A DNA stretch of 64,000 nucleotides, from contig NC_008009.1 of assembly GCF_000014005.1 (NCBI RefSeq), positions 4,092,001-4,156,000 on the forward strand, in the 5' to 3' direction. A program made the position numbers and the translations under genes. Positions 35,146 to 44,827 of this stretch are shown in pieces. This DNA is from Candidatus Koribacter versatilis Ellin345 (GTDB lineage: Bacteria > Acidobacteriota > Terriglobia > Terriglobales > Acidobacteriaceae). The notes below the pieces were generated by a model. That model did not search any database. It was not told the origin of the DNA and saw only the letters and a list, made by a program, of their open reading frames with translations. Numbering within the stretch: the stretch's first letter is position 1; each line of letters starts with the position of its first letter.

Positions 35146-36338
35146 TGCGCCGCGTCGTTTTTCTCGCTCCGTACGTCAAACACTATCGCTTGCCTTTCTT
35201 CGATCTGCTACACGCCGTGCTACAGAGTGACGGCATCGAGATGCGCGTACTCTACGGGCATCCGAACTCGCTTCATGAAGCGCGCAAGGACAATGCGGTG
35301 CCGCCGGACTCTTATGGCCGGCCGGTGAAGAGCTACTGGATTGCCGACCGGTTTGTGTATCAAGCAGCGTGGCGGGAGATCAGCGAGGCGGACCTGGTCA
35401 TCACTCCGGCAGAAAACAAAATGCTGTTGAACCCGATGCTGATTGCTCTGCGTTCGGCAGGAGTGAAACGCGTCGCATTCTGGGGAAAAGGCGACATCCA
35501 ACCTGCCAGGCTTTCGCAGCCGGACCGATGGCTGCGACACCGGCTGGCCGCGACCGTGGACTGGTGGTTCGCATACACACCACAGTCGGCGCAGAACCTG
35601 CGCAAGAACGGTGTGAGCTGCGGCATCACGCCGGTGGGAAACACGATTGATACTGCGGAACTACAACGAGAGTGCGACGCGATCTGCTCGGCATGCGTGC
35701 AGGAGGCGCGCGTCGGAATGGACATCCGGCCGGGGCCAGTCGGCATTTATTGTGGCAATTTGAGCCGGAACAAGCACCTCGATTTTCTCTTCGCAGCCGC
35801 GAGGCGGATTGCACAGGAGATCCCCGAGTTTACCCTTCTCGTAGTTGGGAATGGTCCGCTACGGAATCAGGTGGAACTGGTCGCCGTACATGAGCGATTC
35901 GTCCATTATGTTGGCCCGCGGATAGGTCGAGAAAAAGCGCTTTTGTTGAAGATGGCGGATGTTTTCCTCCTTCCGGGTGCAGTCGGTCTGGCGATCCTCG
36001 ATGCGTTCGCGGCACAACTTCCGCTGATTACAACGGCACTTCCGGACCACGGTCCGGAGATCAGCTATCTCACTCCGGGAAAGAACGGCCTCATCACGGC
36101 GCACGAGGAGCAGGCGTATGCGTCGGCTGTAGTTTCACTACTGAAGGCCCGGTCCCGACTTGTGGCGATGAGCCAGGCCGCGCGGATCGGCGCGGAAGAG
36201 CACACCATGGAAACAATGGTCCGAAACTTCCGTCGCGGCATCCTGGAATGCCTTGGATTGCCAGTGGTGGACTCGAAAATAGAGTCGCGGCGCGAGTCTC
36301 TCGCCAAATTGCAGTTCGTTCCAAATGGAAGAACGTAA
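35145..36338 (+). CDS. Glycosyltransferase, GT4-like
   Basis: The 397-residue protein has the two-Rossmann GT-B layout, with the C-terminal GNLSRNKHLDFLF and GNGPLRNQVE segments of the GT4 family. The usual E-x7-E nucleotide-binding motif is altered: it reads GAVGLAILDAFA, with Gly in place of the first Glu and Asp in place of the second. It might still function, or use a variant donor. It is the last gene of the polysaccharide operon and ends 9 bases from the convergent ABC permease. Confidence 0.85.
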   Translation: MRRVVFLAPYVKHYRLPFFDLLHAVLQSDGIEMRVLYGHPNSLHEARKDNAVPPDSYGRPVKSYWIADRFVYQAAWREISEADLVITPAENKMLLNPMLIALRSAGVKRVAFWGKGDIQPARLSQPDRWLRHRLAATVDWWFAYTPQSAQNLRKNGVSCGITPVGNTIDTAELQRECDAICSACVQEARVGMDIRPGPVGIYCGNLSRNKHLDFLFAAARRIAQEIPEFTLLVVGNGPLRNQVELVAVHERFVHYVGPRIGREKALLLKMADVFLLPGAVGLAILDAFAAQLPLITTALPDHGPEISYLTPGKNGLITAHEEQAYASAVVSLLKARSRLVAMSQAARIGAEEHTMETMVRNFRRGILECLGLPVVDSKIESRRESLAKLQFVPNGRT

Positions 36339-36347
36339 ATCCGCGCG

Positions 36348-38819
36348 TTATTCGCATCGCAATGACGCAGTTGGATCGATGCGAGAGGCACGGCGCGCCG
36401 GGATCACACTGGCGACAAACGCAGTACAAGTCAAAAGGACCGGAACCGCTACGAACGTGGCGATATCGACGGATCCGACTCCGTAAAGCAGTGAACGCAT
36501 CAGTCGCCCAACCACCAGCGCTCCTATAACGCCGATACCCACACCTGATACCGCCAGGACCAGCCCGCCTCTTACGATGAGGTTCATGATGTTTGCTCGG
36601 CTTGCTCCCAGCGCCAGCCGGATACCGAGCTCGCGGCTGCCCTGCCCTACCAGGTAGGCGACCAGCCCGTAGATTCCAATTACGGCGAGGCCAAACGAAA
36701 TTGCCGCGAACACTCCGAGGACGAGCATTACGAACCGGCGCCGCGCTAGCGATTTTTCCAAACGCTGCTGCATGGTCGTGACGTTGTAGAGCGGCAGGTC
36801 GGGATCAAGTTCGTGGATCTGCTGTTTGACCGCGCCAGCCAGCGTACTCGGATCGTTGTTGCTCCGCAGGACGACATTCATGGCTCGGGTGACGTACTGG
36901 GTTTGTGGAAGATAAAAGGCGATTCGTGCGTCCGAGTCCAGCGTGTATTGCTTCACACGACCGATCACGCCGACCACGGTGATCCAGGGAGAATCGGTCT
37001 CACCGATTCCGCCGAGATGAAGACGCTTGCCGACTGGGTCCTGGTTAGGCCAAAGTTGCTGCGCCATGTAGTCGTCAACGATCGCGACGGAAGGTTTGTC
37101 GAGGGCGTCGCCGTCGTTGAACAACCGTCCAGCGTGCAGCGGGATTTCCATGGCCTGGAAGTAGTGTCCGTTGACCATGCGTATGTCGGCGTTGATGAAC
37201 TTCTCTCCGGATGGCGGCACACGTCCCTCAACCGTGATGGGACCCCAGGCGAACATTTGGCTCAGAGGTAACGAAGTCACGGCGCCCGCCGCGCCAAGGC
37301 CCGGCAAGGTCTCAAGGCGCTGCCACAGATCGTGATAGGCGCCGAGAACTGCGAACTTGTCTTTATACCGCTCGCCCGTCATCGTGAGTTCGAGGGTAAG
37401 GACGTTTCGCGCATTGAAACCGGGATCAACATCGCGGACGCGCGCGAAACTCCGAATCAGCAGCCCAGCGCCAATTAAAACGACGGTGCAGAGGGCGATC
37501 TCGCCGATCACCAGGAAGCGGCGGAGGGAATCACCTTTGCCCCAAATCGCACTCACGCCTGCCGAGGTACGGCTGTTGTCCTGCATGGCCATTTGGACGT
37601 CGAGGCGGGAAACGCGAAGCGCGGGAGCCAGTCCAAACAGGATCGCCGACAGGATCGAAACTGTGAACGTGAATAGCAGAGCGGGAACGCCGATTTCGAT
37701 GTCACTCAATCTCGGAACGCTCTGCGGCCCCAGCAGCCGCACACAGCGCAGCGCGATTGATGCCACGAGGACGCCCAACGAACCTCCGCCAAGAGCAAGC
37801 ATTACCCCCTCTGTAAGCAACTGACGAAGAATGCGCACCGGCGTGGCGCCGAGCGCGGTGCGCACCGCGAACTCTTTCTTCCGCGCGACGGCGCGCGACA
37901 ACTGCAGGTTCGCAACGTTCACGCACGCAATCAATAGGACAAAAGCGACTGCACCCAGCAGCAGGTACAACGTGTGGCGAACGTTTCCGACTACCTGCTC
38001 GAGCAGCGGCACGATGCCAAACGTCAAGCCACCGTTCGGTGGATAGGCTTCAGGAAACTCATGGCGCAGACGCGCGGTAATCGTGTCCATTTCGGCTTGC
38101 GCTTGTTCAACTGACACGCCGCGCTTCAGCTTGCCGACGATGTTGTAGTCTTCGTGATCGCGATTCTGAGCTGCATTCGCAGGGAGTGGGAGCGGCAGCA
38201 GTATTTCCGCCTGCTCTGCGCCGTCGAGCGTAGGCATCACCTCGCGGGGCAATGAAAAAGATCGCGGCATCACGCCGACAATTTCGTAAGGCGCGCCGTT
38301 CAGCATCACCTTTTTGCCGAGCACGGCGGGATCGGACCCGAAGCGACGTGTCCAGGTTCCGTAGCTGAGCACAGCTGTTGCGGTGCGTCCCGGCACGTCC
38401 TCGTCGGCTGCGAAAGTTCGCCCTAGGGCTGCCTGCTGTCCGAGCATCGGCAACAAATTCGACGATACCCGGATTGCGCCCAAGCGCTCCGGCTCGCCCG
38501 ATCCAGTGAGGTTATAGTTCGCGCCAATGGCAATCGCGACCTGCTCGAAACCATGATGCCCGTTCTTGATGTCGAAGTACTGCGCCGTGGAGAACCAGTC
38601 TTCCGTAATGCCGAGGCCGGGCGAGCGGTTCCAAAGGATCACTAACCGTTCAGCATCTTTGTACGGAAGCGGACGAAGCAGGAGCCCATCCACGATGCTG
38701 AAGATCGTGGTGTTCACGCCAATCCCGATTGCCAGCGAGAGCACGGCGGTGAGGGTGAATGCCGGCGCAGCAGCAAGCATCCGAAGAGCAACGCGAATAT
38801 CTTTGAGCAGAATGCTCAC
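36348..38819 (-). CDS. ADOP-family ABC permease without prefix domain
   Basis: I place the start at GTG 38819 (VSILLKDIRVALRML), where the family similarity begins; a longer frame would run into the tRNA. The 823-residue membrane protein has one N-terminal helix, a MacB-like periplasmic domain, an FtsX block near 310-430, a second periplasmic domain, and a final FtsX block near 700-820. Unlike the permease at 2536 it has no cytoplasmic prefix domain and no PadR neighbour. The partner ATPase is not encoded nearby. The substrate is unknown. Confidence 0.88.
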   Translation of the reverse strand: MSILLKDIRVALRMLAAAPAFTLTAVLSLAIGIGVNTTIFSIVDGLLLRPLPYKDAERLVILWNRSPGLGITEDWFSTAQYFDIKNGHHGFEQVAIAIGANYNLTGSGEPERLGAIRVSSNLLPMLGQQAALGRTFAADEDVPGRTATAVLSYGTWTRRFGSDPAVLGKKVMLNGAPYEIVGVMPRSFSLPREVMPTLDGAEQAEILLPLPLPANAAQNRDHEDYNIVGKLKRGVSVEQAQAEMDTITARLRHEFPEAYPPNGGLTFGIVPLLEQVVGNVRHTLYLLLGAVAFVLLIACVNVANLQLSRAVARKKEFAVRTALGATPVRILRQLLTEGVMLALGGGSLGVLVASIALRCVRLLGPQSVPRLSDIEIGVPALLFTFTVSILSAILFGLAPALRVSRLDVQMAMQDNSRTSAGVSAIWGKGDSLRRFLVIGEIALCTVVLIGAGLLIRSFARVRDVDPGFNARNVLTLELTMTGERYKDKFAVLGAYHDLWQRLETLPGLGAAGAVTSLPLSQMFAWGPITVEGRVPPSGEKFINADIRMVNGHYFQAMEIPLHAGRLFNDGDALDKPSVAIVDDYMAQQLWPNQDPVGKRLHLGGIGETDSPWITVVGVIGRVKQYTLDSDARIAFYLPQTQYVTRAMNVVLRSNNDPSTLAGAVKQQIHELDPDLPLYNVTTMQQRLEKSLARRRFVMLVLGVFAAISFGLAVIGIYGLVAYLVGQGSRELGIRLALGASRANIMNLIVRGGLVLAVSGVGIGVIGALVVGRLMRSLLYGVGSVDIATFVAVPVLLTCTAFVASVIPARRASRIDPTASLRCE

Positions 38820-38978
38820 GCCGGAATTACACCCCGTCCGGCCAATGTAACCCAGCAGCAACGCAACACGCACTACAGAATGTGGTCTAGGGATGTACAC
38901 ACGTTGGCAAGCCGAGAGGACGGCCTGAGCCGCGGGTGCGGCTACAAGCTGCTGTAAGATATACGCATGTAAAACGCT

Positions 38979-40103
<1,125 letters not shown>

Positions 40104-40169
40104 CGAAAAACCTCCCGGAACCTAGCTTGGATTAACAAAAGACAGCTAAAGTCGCGGAAGAAGGGACAG

Positions 40170-40195
40170 AAAAAGCCCGCGGGTGCGGGCTTTTT
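40170..40195. terminator. Bidirectional intrinsic terminator with no obvious upstream gene
   Basis: The hairpin GCCCGC-GGGT-GCGGGC is flanked by A5 and T5, giving a T-tract on both strands. It lies between two divergently transcribed genes (starts at 40103 and 40464), so neither is terminated by it. It sits just beyond the stop of the candidate small gene at 40198-40329 on the minus strand. Confidence 0.85.
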
Positions 40196-40197
40196 CT

Positions 40198-40329
40198 TCA
40201 GAGGATTTGTTGAATGCCTTGCGGGGGCCTGGTGGCCTTGCTCGTAGGCCGGGGTTCCAGCGCTCCCCGCATGGTCTTTTTACGGGTTGAAGGCATTCTG
40301 CCGAAACGCCGCTTTTGCTTGTATCCCAC
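40198..40329 (-). CDS. Candidate small basic protein or structured small RNA
   Basis: A GTG-started frame of 43 residues (VGYKQKRRFGRMPSTRKKTM...) ends 2 bases before the hairpin terminator. It is rich in Lys, Arg and Pro; an internal ATG at 40296 would give 32 residues. No ribosome-binding site is convincing. Alternatively the same stretch is a small RNA. On either strand it can fold with outer arms GAATGCCTT/AAGGCATTC (40212-40220, 40290-40298), GCGGGG/CCCCGC and an inner GGCC stem. The terminator position supports a transcript; protein versus RNA is undecided. Confidence 0.35.
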   Translation of the reverse strand: MGYKQKRRFGRMPSTRKKTMRGALEPRPTSKATRPPQGIQQIL

Positions 40330-40463
40330 GGTGGTAGTAATTAGACCCTCGTTTGTGGACAGGGTCCTGTTGAAACTAACAGGAAACTCCAGTTTCCCAA
40401 TCAGCCGTGCTTGTGCTATCACTTATGCACTGCTCGAACATCCCTACAGGAGCTGAACGTCTG

Positions 40464-41150
40464 GTGGCGCAAGCAAAGGCAACAAATGCCCGCGGTATAG
40501 CTCGCATACTGATTGCGGATGATGATCCAATCGTCCGGGACATCCTGCGCAACGTGCTTTCCGCACGCACGGAATTTTCAGTCGTCGGTGAAGCCAAGAA
40601 CGGCGACGAGAGTGTTCGACTCGTCCGTGAACTCAAGCCGGACCTCCTGTTGCTCGACTTACTGATGCCGAATCTCCCGGGACTCGATGCCCTCAAGGAG
40701 ATGACGACTACCGACAGCCTGGTACGGACGATCGTACTCACGGCGTCCATCACCAAGCAGCAGGTGCTGCAGGCGTTGCAATTGGGGGCGCGTGGTGTCG
40801 TTCGCAAGGACGCGCTGAACGAACTGGTGGCCGCAATCCGCGCGGTACTCGATGGCCAGTACTGGCTCGACGGCAAGATCGTGCCGAACGTCGTGCAATT
40901 GCTGAATGAGTTGGCCGCCAGCAGCCGTACGGAAGCCCCGCGAAACGATTTTGGCCTCACGCCGCGCGAACTCGAGATTGTTGCGCTGGTGACGGAAGGT
41001 TGCGGGAATCGCGAAATTGCTACTCGCCTGACCATCAGCGAAGAAACTGTAAAGCGGCACCTGACGCATATCTTCGACAAAGTGGGCATGTCGACGCGGT
41101 TGGAGTTGGCGCTGTTCGCGCTGGACCACAACCTGGCGCGTCGCGCGTAG
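40464..41150 (+). CDS. NarL/LuxR-family response regulator
   Basis: I chose GTG 40464, which has AGGAG 11 bases upstream; earlier in-frame starts (40407, 40425) lack sites. The 228-residue protein has a receiver domain (ILIADDDPIVRD, LLLLDLLMPNLPGLD with the phosphoacceptor Asp, VRKDALNELV) and a C-terminal LuxR-type helix-turn-helix (LTPRELEIVALVTEGCGNREIATRLTISEETVKRHL). It precedes a large sensor kinase by ~90 bases, and the two probably form part of one signalling operon. Confidence 0.92.
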   Translation: MAQAKATNARGIARILIADDDPIVRDILRNVLSARTEFSVVGEAKNGDESVRLVRELKPDLLLLDLLMPNLPGLDALKEMTTTDSLVRTIVLTASITKQQVLQALQLGARGVVRKDALNELVAAIRAVLDGQYWLDGKIVPNVVQLLNELAASSRTEAPRNDFGLTPRELEIVALVTEGCGNREIATRLTISEETVKRHLTHIFDKVGMSTRLELALFALDHNLARRA

Positions 41151-41241
41151 ACCGGCGGTTAGTATCGCTCGGCTGAGAAAAGAGCGACAATAGCAGCACT
41201 CTTGGGAATGAGCGTCGGAACTACACCCGCGGCGCAGAGTC

Positions 41242-44200
41242 ATGTCACCAGAAACCATCTCTTTCGATCGTCAGCCTTCGCCGGGTATGGAACGCCGCGC
41301 GCGCTCATTCCGACCGGCCGTGGCATTTGCATTTCTCGCGGGCATGGCGATCATCCTGATCGTGGGTTGGCTCAGCTATCGCACCACGACCACCCTGATC
41401 GAAGACAGTTCCTGGACATCGCATACCCAGGATGTAATTACCAATCTCGACCAACTGCAATCCACCCTGGAGCACGCCGAGTCATCCCAAGGGCGTTACC
41501 TCATCACCGGCGACGAAACATTCCTGAAGAACTATGAATTGGACGTCCGGACCACGCGTGAGCTTAGCCGGAACCTGTTGCAACTGACTTCCGATAATGC
41601 CACGCAGCAGTTGCGCTTAAAGGACCTCCAAGGGCTGATCGAACAAAAAATCGATCACATGAATTTGACCCTCGTTTTGAGGCGAAATAACGGATTGACG
41701 GAGGATGTGCAACGTCGTGTCGCGACCGAAGGCAAGCGTCGGATGGATGAGATCCAGACGAAGGTCTCGGAAGGCGTCGCACTTGAAACCAGGCTTCTGA
41801 GCGTACGGATCGAGGCGCAACGCCGCAGCGCGGGGAAATCACTCCGAAGCATCCTCACCGGCGGATTGCTCGCAATGTTGTTCCTAGCGGCGGCGGGACT
41901 GGTCCTGCAGCGCGATATCCAGAAACGATTTGCAGTCGAGCGGCAACTCCAGCGCACAACCGCCCTGCAGCGAGCGGTGCTGAACAGCGCGAATTACGCC
42001 ATCATCTCCACCGACACCTCCGGCACGATCATCAGTTTCAACTCGGCGGCTGAACAGATGCTTGGCTATCACGCGAGTGAAGTAGTCGGCCGGCTCGCCC
42101 CGGAAAAGCTCCACGACCCTACGGAACTCGAACAGCACGCCGAACAAATGAGCCGGTTCTTCGGACAGAGCATCTCCGCCGGCTTCGAATCTCTGATCGC
42201 AAAGGCTCGATTAGGAACCATCGACGAAAGCGAATGGACCTATGTCCGCCGTGACGGTTCCCGCTTCTTTGGCCTGCTCTCCACCAGCGCGATGCACGAT
42301 GAAAACGGCGCTATCACCGGGTACGTATTCATCGTCAGCGATGTCACCCGGCGCAAAGATGCGGAGAAGGCCAAGAGCCAAATCGAACGGCGCTACCGTG
42401 CGTTGCTGCAAAACAGTAGCGACATGGTCGCCGTAATCGACGCGGCTGGACACTTGCAGTACATTAGCCCGGCAGTCGAAAGGCTGCTGGAATTCGAAGT
42501 ACAGGAACTAGTCGGCCGCGAGATCTTCGACATCATTCATCCCGCGGACGTGGAAACCGCGCGGACCTCTTTCTACTCGATCGCTTTGACTCCGGGTTAC
42601 TCTGCTCCGCAGGAACTGCGGTTGCGTCGCGCCGACGGCGAATACCTAACCACGGAGATTGTCGCCAACAACCTCCTCACCGACGAAGTGCTGCACGGCA
42701 TCGTTTTAAATGCTCGCGACATCACCGAGCGCAGCCGCGCCCGGGCACAACTCGAAGTGCAGAACGCCGTTGCTCGTGTGTTGGCGGAAGCGGAGAACCT
42801 CGACCAATCGATTCCCGAGATCTTGCAGGCTCTCTGTAACAACCTTGACTGGGAACTGAGTGAATTTTGGGGAGTAGATCCTGAACAAGACTCGATGACC
42901 TTCAACTTCGCGTGGTCGCTTCCTGGAATCGATCTGAGCGAGTTCCTCGATATCAGCCAGCACACCCGCATCCAGCGCGGCGAGGGACTCGCCGGCCGAG
43001 TTTGGGAGAAGGCGACAGCCATCCAGGTTCCAGACATCACGCAGGAAGAGAATTTCGTTCGCAAGATCGAAGTCGAAGCACTTTCGCTGAAGACAGCTGT
43101 CGGCTTTCCCATCCGTTCGCGCGAAGGCGTGATCGGCGTGTTCACCCTGTTCAGCATGCGGCATCGTCACGTGGACAACCACCTCCTCTCGATGCTGAAT
43201 ACGGTGGGAGCGCAAATCGGCCAATTCATTGCACGCAAGCGCGCCGAACAGGAAATTACCCAGAACGAGGATCGTTACCACTACCTGTTTGAGAATTCGG
43301 CGGACTTGATCCTCACCTTTGGGACTGACGGCACGATCCTGCATCCGAACTCCACGTGGATGAGCACGCTGGGATATTCCCGCGAGGAACTCCTGAAAAA
43401 GCCGCTCTTCGACCTCATCGGTCCCGAAGACCGCGAACGCTGCAAAGCGATCATCGGAATGATCGTGAGGAGCGGCAGCACGGACAAGGTTGAGCTCACC
43501 TTCCGATCGCAGGATGGTCGCAAGATCGTCGTCGAAGGCACAATCAGCTGCCGGTACGGCATAACGGGCGTGGAATATTGCAGTGCGATTTTCCAGGATG
43601 TAACCAAGCGGCGTGAAGTCGATCGTATGAAGAACGAGTTCATCTCGGTGGTGAGCCATGAACTACGCACGCCGCTGACATCTATCCGCGGCTCGCTCGG
43701 GCTGCTCGCTGGAGGCGCCTTACGTAAAGATCCGGAGAAAGCCGACCGGATGCTCGACATCGCACTGAAGAACACCGAGCGATTGGTGCGGCTCATCAAC
43801 GACATTCTCGACATCGAGAAGATCGAATCCGGTAACATCGCGCTAAACGTCCAACCGCTCGATGCCGCAGATCTGATTTCGCAAGCCAGTGCAACCATGC
43901 ATGCCATGGCAGACGCTAACAAGGTTCGGCTGGAGACCCATTCGACGCGGGGCATCCTTTATGCCGACCGCGATCGTATGCTTCAAACCCTCACCAACCT
44001 GTTAAGCAATGCCATCAAGTTTTCCAAGCCCGACAATACCGTGACGATCAGTTCCCAGCGCCGGGGAGGGGGGCTCCTGATTCGCGTGCGTGACCAGGGC
44101 AGAGGCATTCCGTCTAACAAGCTGCAAACGATTTTCGAGCGTTTCCAGCAGGTAGATGCGTCGGACTCGCGCGACAAAGGCGGTACAGGTCTTGGCCTGG

Positions 44201-44373
44201 CGATCTGCCGCAGCATCGTGCAGCAGCACGGCGGATCGATCTGGGTCGACAGCATCGACGGAAAAGGTAGCGAATTCTTTATCCTGCTTCCCCGCTTCCA
44301 GGAAGAAGACGCCTCCATAGTGCAAGCCGATGCTTCCCCCGGTCCCACTTCCGGGGCCGCCCCTGCAAATTAG
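41242..44373 (+). CDS. CHASE3-PAS-PAS-GAF-PAS sensor histidine kinase
   Basis: The 1043-residue protein has a transmembrane helix (about 28-46), a CHASE3 periplasmic domain (50-195), and a second helix (203-222). Two PAS domains (about 245-365 and 385-505), a GAF domain (515-675), and a third PAS (680-800) follow. It ends in a HisKA block with the phospho-His near residue 806 (SVVSHELRTPLTSIRGS) and a HATPase with a clear N-box and G-boxes. It integrates several cues and probably signals to the receiver proteins next to it. It is followed at 67 bases by a single-domain receiver. Confidence 0.95.
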   Translation: MSPETISFDRQPSPGMERRARSFRPAVAFAFLAGMAIILIVGWLSYRTTTTLIEDSSWTSHTQDVITNLDQLQSTLEHAESSQGRYLITGDETFLKNYELDVRTTRELSRNLLQLTSDNATQQLRLKDLQGLIEQKIDHMNLTLVLRRNNGLTEDVQRRVATEGKRRMDEIQTKVSEGVALETRLLSVRIEAQRRSAGKSLRSILTGGLLAMLFLAAAGLVLQRDIQKRFAVERQLQRTTALQRAVLNSANYAIISTDTSGTIISFNSAAEQMLGYHASEVVGRLAPEKLHDPTELEQHAEQMSRFFGQSISAGFESLIAKARLGTIDESEWTYVRRDGSRFFGLLSTSAMHDENGAITGYVFIVSDVTRRKDAEKAKSQIERRYRALLQNSSDMVAVIDAAGHLQYISPAVERLLEFEVQELVGREIFDIIHPADVETARTSFYSIALTPGYSAPQELRLRRADGEYLTTEIVANNLLTDEVLHGIVLNARDITERSRARAQLEVQNAVARVLAEAENLDQSIPEILQALCNNLDWELSEFWGVDPEQDSMTFNFAWSLPGIDLSEFLDISQHTRIQRGEGLAGRVWEKATAIQVPDITQEENFVRKIEVEALSLKTAVGFPIRSREGVIGVFTLFSMRHRHVDNHLLSMLNTVGAQIGQFIARKRAEQEITQNEDRYHYLFENSADLILTFGTDGTILHPNSTWMSTLGYSREELLKKPLFDLIGPEDRERCKAIIGMIVRSGSTDKVELTFRSQDGRKIVVEGTISCRYGITGVEYCSAIFQDVTKRREVDRMKNEFISVVSHELRTPLTSIRGSLGLLAGGALRKDPEKADRMLDIALKNTERLVRLINDILDIEKIESGNIALNVQPLDAADLISQASATMHAMADANKVRLETHSTRGILYADRDRMLQTLTNLLSNAIKFSKPDNTVTISSQRRGGGLLIRVRDQGRGIPSNKLQTIFERFQQVDASDSRDKGGTGLGLAICRSIVQQHGGSIWVDSIDGKGSEFFILLPRFQEEDASIVQADASPGPTSGAAPAN

Positions 44374-44440
44374 AACTGCAGCGCTTTCACGGCCGTTGTT
44401 GTATATTCTGCAAACCTGTTCCAATCAGCCGGGGTAGACC

Positions 44441-44824
44441 ATGGCGGCTAAACGCATTTTAGTGGTAGATGACGAGGACGACATTCGCGAGGTAGCCGCG
44501 CTGAGCCTCGAGACGGTTGCGGGCTACGAAGTGTTGAGCGCTCGATCCGGAATCTCCGCGTTATCCATTGCCGCCAGTGAACAGCCCGACGCCATCCTGC
44601 TCGATGTGATGATGCCCGAAATGGATGGGCCGACCACTTTCCAGAAGCTCCAGGCACAACCCTCGACCTCCCACATACCGGTGGTCTTCTTGACGGCGAA
44701 AGTTCAGCCGAGCGAGAAGGCGCGGTTCGCAAGCCTGGGCGCCTCGGCGGTTCTATCCAAACCCTTCGACCCTCTGACACTCCCGGCGGAACTTGCAGAT
44801 GCCCTGGGATGGCCGAGGCCCTGA
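44441..44824 (+). CDS. Single-domain response regulator
   Basis: The 127-residue protein is a stand-alone receiver: RILVVDDEDDIRE, the phosphoacceptor Asp in AILLDVMMPEMDG, Thr in FLTAK and Lys in LSKPFDP. It has no output domain and probably transfers phosphate between the kinase upstream and the Hpt-containing protein encoded 3 bases downstream. Confidence 0.95.
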   Translation: MAAKRILVVDDEDDIREVAALSLETVAGYEVLSARSGISALSIAASEQPDAILLDVMMPEMDGPTTFQKLQAQPSTSHIPVVFLTAKVQPSEKARFASLGASAVLSKPFDPLTLPAELADALGWPRP

Positions 44825-44827
44825 ACT

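Larger units (their letters stand above)
40104..40463. other. Intergenic region between divergent genes
   Basis: The region contains the orphan terminator (40170-40195), the candidate small gene or RNA (40198-40329) and a perfect 6-base inverted repeat CCTGTT-GAAACT-AACAGG at 40366-40383. That repeat could be an operator for the response regulator downstream. No other feature was seen. Confidence 0.5.
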
